Position numbers and translations under genes: made by a program
DNA from: [Ruminococcus] torques ATCC 27756
GTDB taxonomy: Bacteria > Bacillota > Clostridia > Lachnospirales > Lachnospiraceae
Assembly (NCBI RefSeq): GCF_000153925.1
Contig: NZ_DS264376.1
Location: forward strand, 1 to 64,000
DNA length: 64,000 nt
Reading direction: 5' to 3'
The notes under the pieces: generated by a model
What the model was told of the DNA's origin: nothing
Databases searched by the model: none
The model's input: only the letters and a program-made list of their open reading frames with translations
Shown here: positions 26,178 through 33,538 of the stretch, one piece after another
Layout of the letters: every line of letters begins with the position of its first letter
Numbering within the stretch: position 1 is the first letter of the stretch

Positions 26178-27221
26178 ATGACGAAAGACTTAGTTAGTAT
26201 CATTACTCCGTGTTATAATATGGAAAAGTATATTTCACGCTTAATGGATTCAGTGATAAAACAAACATATCGTCCGATAGAATTTGTTCTTGTTGATGAT
26301 GGCTCAACAGATCAAAGTTATAGAATAGCAGAAGCATATAAAGCTAAATTTAAACAAGCGGGAATTGATTATATATTGATTCATCAGGAAAATAATGGTT
26401 TGGGAGGGGCAATTAATGCTGGATTACAGTTTGTAACAGGGGAGTATCTTTGTTGGCCGGATGCAGATGATTATTTAGAACCTACAGCTGTAGAAGACCG
26501 GGTGAAAGCATTTTTAGAACATCCTGATTGTGCGGTCGTAACAAGTAATGCGTATGTAAGACAGAGTTCAAATTTACAAGAAGTAACATTGTTAGTAGAT
26601 GGAGATATTAGAAAACATATAGATCCATGGCAGTTTTTATATCATTTAAATGAAGAAAGTATTTTTTGTTCGGGATGCCATATGGCAAAAAGCTCTATGT
26701 TTTTTAAAGTGAATCCAGATGGTTCAATTTATCCGGCAAGACGCGGACAGAATTGGCAAATGTTGCTACCACTGTATTATAAATATAAACGATATTTTTT
26801 AAATAAACCGTTGTATAATTATGTGATTTATGAAGATTCAATGTCCCGAGGGGATAGTAATTATGAGAAATCTCGATATCGTTTTGAAGAACATGAGGAA
26901 ATTATAAAAAAAGTTTTGAAAAAAATTGAAGATGTCCAAAAAGTGGATATGAAAGAATATTTTAAATTTATTGATGAAAAATATGCAAAGTTAAGGATGT
27001 CACTTGCGATAAAATATTCTAAACCCGATGTTTTTGTTCAAGAATATAGAAAGAAAAAGGCAACGATAGGTCTTGATATACAAGATTTTTTGGGTTATAT
27101 GAAATTCAAGATTCCTTTTTTAAAAGTGGTGATTGATGTTTTATATAGAATTGTAGGTCGGTTAATCTTTTTTAGAAAGTTAAAAGAAATGAAACAAATA
27201 TTTGAAAGAGAACATAGATAG
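26178..27221 (+). CDS. GT2-family glycosyltransferase
   Basis: This is a GT-A fold transferase of 347 aa with VSIITPCYNMEKYI, FVLVDDGSTDQSY, NNGLGGAINAGL and the WPDADDYL metal motif. AAAGGGAA precedes the ATG. The C-terminal 100 residues are basic and hydrophobic, consistent with membrane association. It restarts the operon after the decayed region. Confidence 0.87.
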   Translation: MTKDLVSIITPCYNMEKYISRLMDSVIKQTYRPIEFVLVDDGSTDQSYRIAEAYKAKFKQAGIDYILIHQENNGLGGAINAGLQFVTGEYLCWPDADDYLEPTAVEDRVKAFLEHPDCAVVTSNAYVRQSSNLQEVTLLVDGDIRKHIDPWQFLYHLNEESIFCSGCHMAKSSMFFKVNPDGSIYPARRGQNWQMLLPLYYKYKRYFLNKPLYNYVIYEDSMSRGDSNYEKSRYRFEEHEEIIKKVLKKIEDVQKVDMKEYFKFIDEKYAKLRMSLAIKYSKPDVFVQEYRKKKATIGLDIQDFLGYMKFKIPFLKVVIDVLYRIVGRLIFFRKLKEMKQIFEREHR

Positions 27222-27283
27222 AAAAATGTTTTAAGTGTTTTTATAAAATAAGGAATAATTGTGATGAGAGTGAGCAGGAAAAA

Positions 27284-28819
27284 ATGTCAAGAACAACAAA
27301 TGCAATAAAAAATACTGGTTTTGGTTTGTTGGGAAAGTTAGCCAATTTAATATTAGCTTTTCTTTCTCGAACAATATTTATTTATTTTTTAGGTAGCACA
27401 TACCTAGGTGTGAATGGCTTGTATTCTGAAATATTATCGTTATTGTCATTTGCAGAATTGGGATTCGGAAGTGCTATGACGTTTGCGATGTATAAACCAG
27501 TTGCGGATAAAGATACTGAGAAAATAAAGAGGTTATTGGGATTTTATAAAACAGTATATCGAATAGTTGCAGTTATAATTACAGTAGCAGGTCTTTGTCT
27601 GATTCCCTTTCTACAATATATAGTAAAAGGTGCGGAGTGGCTAAATGTTACGGAATTAAGACTTTATTTTTTGATTTTTTTGGCAAACACTGTGGTTGGA
27701 TATTTTGTAACATATAAGTTTGCATATTTGAATGCTCTGCAAAAAAACTATATTAATACCAATATTGATACGATCGTAAATACAGTATCGTATTGCGCGC
27801 AGATGGTTGTCATATTGGTATTTAAAGATTTTTTGTTATACTTACTTGTTAATTCTTTCGTGCTGGTTGTTTCAAGATTTATAATTATAGTATATTTGAA
27901 TAAGAAATATCCAATTCTTAAAGAAAAGCCAGATGTGCCTCTGTCAAAAAGCGAAAAAAAACCTATTTATAAGGAAGTTCAAGGATTAGTAGTTCACCAG
28001 TTTTCAAGTGTTGCAGTGCATTCTACAGATAATATATTAATATCTATGTTAAGTGGACTGGGTGTTGTAGCAGTTGGATATATTAGTAACTATAATATGC
28101 TAATAAATTCGGTGCTTGGTTTTGTGGTAATACTGTTTAATAGCGTTACATCAGGATTTGGAAACTTAGTAGCAACATCAACAGTAAAAAATTATCATAA
28201 AGTGTTTAAAGAAATTAATTTTTTAAATTTCTGGATATATGGTTTTTGTTCAATAAGTTTTTGGATTTTAGTCCCACCTTTTATTACGTTATGGATTGGT
28301 TCGGATAAACTTATTGATAATGTGAGTTTTTCTTTGATTATTATAAATTGTTACTTACAAGGTCAATCCGCAGCTTTTAATAATGCGCGAATTGCGAAAG
28401 GGAATTTTGGGAAAGATAAAAATTGGGCATTAGCACAGGCTTTGGTAAATTTAGTTGTATCTATTATCGCAGGTCATTATTTAGGATTAGTAGGGATTTA
28501 CATAGGGACAGTGACATCTCGATTAGTATATGTGGTATGTAGGCCGTATTCAACATATAGATTTTTATTTGAGGAATCATCAGTTGAATACTATAAAAAA
28601 TTTTTATTGTATTTTATAGCAGTGATTTTTACGGCAATTATTTCTAAGTTATTAACTTACAAGTTATTGGTAGTGCCGAAAGTTGGTACATTTGTTGTAG
28701 CAGTGTTTATCGTGGGTATTGTTGTAAATTTATGCTTTTTATTGATGTTTTTTAAATCTCAGGAAATGAAAGCATGGAAGGATCGTATTTATAGTATAAT
28801 TATAGGTAAAAGAAAATAG
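27284..28819 (+). CDS. Polysaccharide flippase (Wzx/MOP superfamily)
   Basis: This 511 aa protein has 12-14 hydrophobic helices and the N-terminal pattern of oligosaccharide flippases (NTGFGLLGKLANLILAFLSR, YLGVNGLYSEILSLLSFAELGFG). It moves undecaprenyl-linked repeat units across the membrane for the EpsG-like polymerase. It is the only flippase in the window. Confidence 0.9.
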   Translation: MSRTTNAIKNTGFGLLGKLANLILAFLSRTIFIYFLGSTYLGVNGLYSEILSLLSFAELGFGSAMTFAMYKPVADKDTEKIKRLLGFYKTVYRIVAVIITVAGLCLIPFLQYIVKGAEWLNVTELRLYFLIFLANTVVGYFVTYKFAYLNALQKNYINTNIDTIVNTVSYCAQMVVILVFKDFLLYLLVNSFVLVVSRFIIIVYLNKKYPILKEKPDVPLSKSEKKPIYKEVQGLVVHQFSSVAVHSTDNILISMLSGLGVVAVGYISNYNMLINSVLGFVVILFNSVTSGFGNLVATSTVKNYHKVFKEINFLNFWIYGFCSISFWILVPPFITLWIGSDKLIDNVSFSLIIINCYLQGQSAAFNNARIAKGNFGKDKNWALAQALVNLVVSIIAGHYLGLVGIYIGTVTSRLVYVVCRPYSTYRFLFEESSVEYYKKFLLYFIAVIFTAIISKLLTYKLLVVPKVGTFVVAVFIVGIVVNLCFLLMFFKSQEMKAWKDRIYSIIIGKRK

Positions 28820-28886
28820 AATATTTAGAAGATGAAAGATGCTTTTTATATGAATATTAATTTAGAAAGTGAAAAAATAGAAAATT

Positions 28887-29888
28887 ATGAAGCAACAGAT
28901 ACAATCTTGTCAATTTGACGGAAGAAATTATGGTATTGATATTATGAAAATACTTTCAGCATTTATGGTTGTATTTTATCATTTTGGGCATAGAAAGTAT
29001 GAATTTTTTGAGGCGTGTAATTACGTTCCTAACATAAATTATATTTTGCAGACGTTAGTAGCATTTTCAATTCCGCTCTTTTTTATGGTTAATGGAGCAT
29101 TGTTATTAAATAAAACATATGATAATTTGTTGATATTAAAAAAAATAGGGAAGCTATTGCTTATTATTGTTGTATGGAAGGTTGTATGCTTTCCGAGCTG
29201 GTTTTTAAAGACTCTAGTAATTTTATATGTATTGTACCCATTGTTGAAGAAAATATTTGATAACTTTCCTAAAATATTAGTGATGGTTATATTATGTTTC
29301 ATTATTTTCCCGGATTTATATAATATGATTATATCTATATTACGCTTCTGTTCTGTAGAAAGTATAAATATTTTCGGGGGGGGGTATAAAGTAGAATCTT
29401 TTCCTAGAACGGGGTTTTTTACATTATATGCAATCCCATTATTTTTAATCGGTGGAATATGTGTGAAAAAAAAGTGGAAAATAAAAAGCTGGCAAAGTAT
29501 TATATTAATTGCAATCGGTTTAATAGAATGTTTGTTTGAAGCAGTTGTTATCACAAGAACCACAGGAGAATTATTTGATTCAGGTAACGGAAACTTTCCG
29601 ACTATAGGGGCGTTTCTTATGGCGGTGGGGTTCTTTTTGTTATTGTACCAAGTAAAGATTAAGGAATCTTGGAAATTGCCTATACTGTTTTTGGGAAAGA
29701 ATGTACTTTCGGTATATTTGTTTCATTCTATTTTGATACATGTAATTAATAGATTTATTTTACCAGGAATAGATACACTGCCACTTTTTTTAAATTTAAT
29801 TATATCTATTCTTATATATTTATCATCGTTAGGGATAGGTGTAATTTTTTCTAGAATTCCATACCTCAAAGAACTTGTAAAAATATAA
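28887..29888 (+). CDS. Membrane acyltransferase (acyltransferase-3 family), G9 tract in frame
   Basis: This is a 333 aa protein with about ten membrane helices. The N-terminal RNYGIDIMKILSAFMVVFYHFGH contains the conserved His of O-acyltransferases that acetylate or succinylate surface sugars. The run of nine G at 29376-29384 encodes three glycines in the middle of the protein and keeps it in frame, so the gene reads as ON. A one-base change would truncate the protein at about half length. It probably decorates the capsule outside the membrane. Confidence 0.85.
   Translation: MKQQIQSCQFDGRNYGIDIMKILSAFMVVFYHFGHRKYEFFEACNYVPNINYILQTLVAFSIPLFFMVNGALLLNKTYDNLLILKKIGKLLLIIVVWKVVCFPSWFLKTLVILYVLYPLLKKIFDNFPKILVMVILCFIIFPDLYNMIISILRFCSVESINIFGGGYKVESFPRTGFFTLYAIPLFLIGGICVKKKWKIKSWQSIILIAIGLIECLFEAVVITRTTGELFDSGNGNFPTIGAFLMAVGFFLLLYQVKIKESWKLPILFLGKNVLSVYLFHSILIHVINRFILPGIDTLPLFLNLIISILIYLSSLGIGVIFSRIPYLKELVKI
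29376..29384 (+). repeat. G9 homopolymer inside the acyltransferase gene
   Basis: Nine G residues in AT-rich coding DNA at about codon 164 of the acyltransferase. The frame is intact at nine. This is the third long G run in 16.5 kb and the only one inside an intact full-length frame. Confidence 0.8.
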
Positions 29889-29925
29889 AGTCAAGAATAT
29901 TTCTCAATATTCAGGAGGAGATGAT

Positions 29926-31104
29926 TTGATTAACAAGAAAAATAAGACGTACTTTTTTGTTGTGATTTCATTCGTGTGCATTGTTTTTATTGTGGGTTTT
30001 CATATTTTAGACGGCAGAAATATTACATTATTTGATCCGATCATAGAATATATTAAACAATATCATATCAAAGATGTTGTAAATATCGTTGCTATTTTAT
30101 CAGGAATTTCCGCCATTCTTGTTGGTGTTGCAAGTATCAGAATATCTAATCTTGGCGCGGTAAAGGAGTATTTTCAGCAAGGGGGTAATAAAGAGTATAC
30201 AACTGCCAGACATAATTTATATAAGAAATTTGACGAAAATGTACCGATTGATCCTAATGATGCGGATGCCAGTAATACAGTTTCATTTTTTCACTTTTGG
30301 GGATTAATGGTAAAGAAAAAATATTTGCCTTTTTGGGTTTTTAAAAGTGCATCCGGATATGCAGTCATAAGATTGTATGAGGGACTTCAGGAAATGATAG
30401 AAATAAGGAGAGTTGATAATCCGGAATATGCTGAATATTTTGAGTGGATATATAGAAAATGTCGGAAAGTTTTAAAATGTTCAGAAGCAACAAATCCTGT
30501 GCAGGTGGAGAAAAAACAGAATGAGGAAACCAGTTTCCTTAGTGAAAGTGAATTAAAGACAATCGGATTTTTAAAATATGGTACAAATGTACTTGTAAGC
30601 AGAAAGGCAAGTATTTATAATCCGGAACAGATCGTACTGGGAGATAATATTCGAATAGATGATTTTTGTATATTAAGTGGAAATATAAAACTTGGTTCGT
30701 ATATACATATTTCTGCATATACATGTTTGATAGGCGGTGTAAAGGGAATTATATTGCAAGATTTTGTAACTGTATCATCAAGATGTGCTGTTTATGCGGT
30801 GAGTGATGATTTCTCGGGAGAACAATTAAATAACTCTATGATTCCTACAGCTTATCGCAGCGTGATCGAAGGACGAGTTATTTTAGAAGATTATGTGAGC
30901 GTGGGAACAGGAAGTACAATTTTGCCAGGCGTTAAATTAGAAGAAGGAGCAGCCGTAGGAGCAATGAGTTTTGTGAAACATACACTTGAAGGATGGAAGA
31001 TTTATGCGGGAGCTCCTTGCAGATATGTAAAAGACAGAAATCAAAATATGAAGCAGCTGCGGGCTGTATTGCAGAATTCAGGTGAATATGAAGAAAGCAG
31101 GTGA
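29926..31104 (+). CDS. Membrane-anchored left-handed beta-helix acetyltransferase with DUF4760-like N-domain
   Basis: The start is TTG 29926, set by AGGAGG 7 nt upstream. The protein has two N-terminal membrane helices (about 9-28 and 47-67), then a roughly 130-residue domain resembling DUF4760 (ARHNLYKKF, FFHFWGLMVKKKYLPFWVF). From about residue 215 it is a hexapeptide-repeat acetyltransferase (LGDNIRIDDF, GTGSTILPGV, AAVGAMSFV, IYAGAPCRYVKD). Such enzymes O- or N-acetylate sugars. Base composition is less AT-rich than the capsule genes upstream. The stop lies 4 nt before the TIR-STING start, so the two are translationally coupled. It may be the last capsule gene or part of a two-gene unit with the STING gene. 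Confidence 0.75.
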   Translation: MINKKNKTYFFVVISFVCIVFIVGFHILDGRNITLFDPIIEYIKQYHIKDVVNIVAILSGISAILVGVASIRISNLGAVKEYFQQGGNKEYTTARHNLYKKFDENVPIDPNDADASNTVSFFHFWGLMVKKKYLPFWVFKSASGYAVIRLYEGLQEMIEIRRVDNPEYAEYFEWIYRKCRKVLKCSEATNPVQVEKKQNEETSFLSESELKTIGFLKYGTNVLVSRKASIYNPEQIVLGDNIRIDDFCILSGNIKLGSYIHISAYTCLIGGVKGIILQDFVTVSSRCAVYAVSDDFSGEQLNNSMIPTAYRSVIEGRVILEDYVSVGTGSTILPGVKLEEGAAVGAMSFVKHTLEGWKIYAGAPCRYVKDRNQNMKQLRAVLQNSGEYEESR

Positions 31105-31108
31105 AAGG

Positions 31109-32059
31109 ATGAAACCTAGAATCTTTATTGGTTCTTCTAAAGAAAGCGTAAAGATCGCGGAAAAAGTAAAAAGTCTTTTAGACGGTGAGTATGTCTGCCA
31201 GTTATGGTGCGATAATTTTTTTGATTTGGGGCAGTGTACTTATCATGAATTGCTTAAGAAATCGCTTAGTTTTGATTATGCGATTTTTATTGGCGGGAAA
31301 GATGATTATGTAAGAAGAGAATCAGATAGAACCCACAAATATGCCGCTCGTGATAATGTTTATTTGGAGTTTGGGTTATATGCGGGAATTCTTACATATG
31401 CGAGATGTTTTTTCCTAATTCAAGAAGGCTGTCAAATAGCATCCGATCTGCTGGGGGTCAATGTTGTCTTTTTTGACAAGATGCAGGATTTGAGTAAAAA
31501 GATTTTAACGATTACAGAAAAAATACAGAAAGAACAGAAAGTTGCTCGAATCAGTCTTTTACCATCTACTAGCTTGGCAGTTGGATATTTTGAAAATTTT
31601 CTGAAGCCGGTATCTCAAGCAATACAGAAATTGGATGCAGTTTGTATTGCCGGAAAAAAGTATGATGTGAAAAACAGTGCTAAAAGATTAGAAGTAGCTA
31701 TTCCTGCTAAAGTATCTGAAGATTTACGCATGTGGAGCGAATATGTTTATGAAAATCATGCAGTAGAAAAGGTGACAGTAGACAGTAGTATTAGAAAAAT
31801 AGGTGTTAATATTGATTATGGAAAATTGGAGAACACAGGTGATCTTACGGTTATTGATGTTCCGTTGACATTATCGGCTGCATATAGATCAGTTGAGTTG
31901 GCGTTGGGAGTAGATTATATCGGCATTGAAGAGATTAAGGAACTTGCGAAAGAAAAAGAATTGAATAACTTTATAAAAACTGTGAATAATCTGATCTTAG
32001 AAGATATTTATACGCGGAAAAGTGTAAGCGTTAGAAAAGTCTATAAAGATAAACTGTAA
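31109..32059 (+). CDS. TIR-STING fusion effector (Cap12-like)
   Basis: Residues 1-130 are a PF10137-type TIR domain (RIFIGSSKESVKIAE, CDNFFDLG, ARDNVYLEFGLYAG); Glu87 in LEFGL is the expected NAD+-cleaving residue. Residues about 148-316 match the bacterial STING fold: LLPSTSLAVGYFENFLKPV corresponds to the dimer helix, IDVPLTLS (about 249-256) lies where human STING has its TPLQT cyclic-dinucleotide contact, and LNNFIKTVNNLI is the C-terminal helix. At 316 aa it is full length for a TIR-STING. Known relatives bind a cyclic dinucleotide (c-di-GMP in the studied case), oligomerise into filaments and deplete NAD+ to stop phage. Relatives lie beside a CD-NTase gene; none is seen here. The start at 31109 is preferred over the in-frame GTG 31082 or ATG 31088. 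Confidence 0.87.
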   Translation: MKPRIFIGSSKESVKIAEKVKSLLDGEYVCQLWCDNFFDLGQCTYHELLKKSLSFDYAIFIGGKDDYVRRESDRTHKYAARDNVYLEFGLYAGILTYARCFFLIQEGCQIASDLLGVNVVFFDKMQDLSKKILTITEKIQKEQKVARISLLPSTSLAVGYFENFLKPVSQAIQKLDAVCIAGKKYDVKNSAKRLEVAIPAKVSEDLRMWSEYVYENHAVEKVTVDSSIRKIGVNIDYGKLENTGDLTVIDVPLTLSAAYRSVELALGVDYIGIEEIKELAKEKELNNFIKTVNNLILEDIYTRKSVSVRKVYKDKL

Positions 32060-32637
32060 ATCTTCGGATAATATTCTGCCGCGTATGGTTCAATCTGCGC
32101 CGTTTTTGCAGGAGTCCACGCTGCCAGCGCACCAATCTCTAAACGGATCACCTGTAAGGTCGCCGTATTTGTAAAAAGGTGCGGATAGGCGAAAATGACC
32201 GTCTGTTTATCCTTTTCATCTATGTAGACATTTGCTTCACAACCGATTTTCTGGGATAAGCCGGATCTGACTGCCGGACAGAATGTTTCAGCCAGAAATA
32301 CCTCCGCACGCGCATTGGCTTCTTTGTTAAAAGCATCCTGTTTTGTATTGGAACGTTTCTCCCAGGGTTCGTCTTTGCCATATCCCAATACACGCCAGTC
32401 CAGAATCAAATCAATATCTTCTGAAAACCGGCTGATCAGGTGAAAGGCTTTGGAAAGGCTGGTACCGCCCTTAAAGGTAATGGACTCTTTCCATGGTGAG
32501 CGGTGAAATAAATAATCCAGCGTAAAACATACCCAAAAGTCTTTTTCCACAATGGCATCATTCAGCCCCATTTTATCAGCTGTATTTCTGAACAGCTCCC
32601 TGCGGTCGTTATCTGAAAGTCTTGCTATATTTCTCAT
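32041..32637 (-). pseudogene. AbiEii-type nucleotidyltransferase toxin, 3' truncated
   Basis: The 198 aa frame starts like AbiEii/AbiGii toxins (type IV toxin-antitoxin), which transfer nucleotides to tRNA. It has VEKDFWVCFTLDYLF, the NTase motif FKGGTSLSKAF and RFSEDIDLIL. Relatives are around 300 aa. Here the frame ends at YPKI plus five residues (YSLSL) that are read from the complement of the STING gene's last codons. The C-terminal third, with the usual ERTFWEK-like motif, is absent. The cut coincides with the end of the TIR-STING gene at about 32056-32066, so it looks like a recombination junction and the toxin is probably inactive. The start ATG overlaps the antitoxin gene by 4 nt. Confidence 0.8.
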
Positions 32638-33251
32638 TGTACCTTTTTACCTCCACAAATCTGCCGTATCGTATCGTAAACCCAATCCGTAGACTCGGTT
32701 GCTTCCTTCAAACAAGCCTGTTTATCCTTGTCTGTCAGTTTTTCGGAAAGCATCTGTATGACTGCTGGTGTAACATTTGATCTGCCAAGGGTTTTTAATG
32801 CCTGTATAACCAAACTTGTCATATAAGACAATCCGGTAATCTCTTTATTGGTCCGGTGCTTAAATTCCAGCTTTGTAGAGTTCCACTCGTAGGTCTTATA
32901 TGGACCATCGCTGATATAGGACCATACTGCTGTTACCTGTGTTGAAAGTCCTAACAGGTTCAATGCTGTATTCCCACATGGGGCAATCGTCCAGTGATAA
33001 CTTCGTGCCAATGCGGTTGCCACTGCTTCCGGATCGACCGCCACATATTCATCCAGAAGTTTACTGTATTTTGGCTTTTCATAAACTCCTTTCAAAATAC
33101 GGCGCAATGTTCCTGACTGCACTAAACGGCTTAAACTTTGACGAATAGTGGATGTATCTGCAATATCCGCAAAATCGGACGTCACAAAAACAGTTCCATC
33201 TTCAAGAGAAAGAACACGCTCTCGTATTCGTTTTGTATATCCGTTGTCCAC
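32634..33251 (-). CDS. AbiEi-type antitoxin/transcriptional autorepressor (DUF6088-like)
   Basis: The protein opens with a winged-helix-like N-terminus (TVFVTSDFADIADTSTIRQSLSRLVQSGTLRRILKGVYEKP) that should bind DNA, followed by the domain typical of AbiEi/DUF6088 antitoxins (HWTIAPCGNTALNLLGLS, YKTYEWNSTKLEFKHRTNKEI). The start is taken as GTG 33251 because AGGGAGG lies 7 nt upstream. Upstream ATGs in the frame fall inside the promoter palindrome and are unlikely to be transcribed. This gives 205 aa. It probably represses its own promoter through the palindrome at 33267-33300. Confidence 0.82.
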   Translation of the reverse strand: MDNGYTKRIRERVLSLEDGTVFVTSDFADIADTSTIRQSLSRLVQSGTLRRILKGVYEKPKYSKLLDEYVAVDPEAVATALARSYHWTIAPCGNTALNLLGLSTQVTAVWSYISDGPYKTYEWNSTKLEFKHRTNKEITGLSYMTSLVIQALKTLGRSNVTPAVIQMLSEKLTDKDKQACLKEATESTDWVYDTIRQICGGKKVQ

Positions 33252-33266
33252 AATACCGCCTCCCTT

Positions 33267-33307
33267 CATGTCACGAATATTATATATTATTCGTGACATG
33301 ATTGCAA
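33267..33307 (-). promoter_or_regulatory. AbiE promoter with palindromic operator
   Basis: The perfect 13-bp inverted repeat CATGTCACGAATA/TATTCGTGACATG (33267-33279 and 33288-33300) has an 8-base centre. On the minus strand TTGCAA (33307-33302), a 17-base spacer and TATAAT (33284-33279) form a promoter whose -10 lies in the palindrome centre. This is the expected layout for repression by the AbiEi antitoxin. Confidence 0.75.
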
Positions 33308-33456
33308 TAGGTTCTATGCCTCTTATTTGAGTGTTCCTATTAAAAATCTGATTCATACATCAAAAATCAAAAATTATGAAAGGTAGTACAGTTTTTATAT
33401 ATGTCACATATTTTATATATTATCGATTAGCCATTTTTCGCTATCTTAGAAAATAC

Positions 33457-33485
33457 ATGACTGTATTATTTATCCGTGATATAAT
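33457..33485 (+). promoter_or_regulatory. Promoter of the restriction-modification gene
   Basis: ATGACT (33457-33462), a 17-base spacer and an extended -10, TGA-TATAAT (33480-33485). Transcription would begin near 33492, so the upstream in-frame start at 33485 is excluded and ATG 33539 with GGAGGAG is the start. Confidence 0.65.
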
Positions 33486-33538
33486 TGTCGATGAAGAAAA
33501 ATAATAAATCGGAATATTATACCGGAGGAGAAACGAAA

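Noticed and set aside
32041..32637. The nucleotidyltransferase next to TIR-STING as its missing CD-NTase
   Set aside because: Its motifs (FKGGTSLSKAF, SEDIDLIL), the adjacent AbiEi-type gene and the opposite strand mark it as an AbiEii toxin. It is also truncated.
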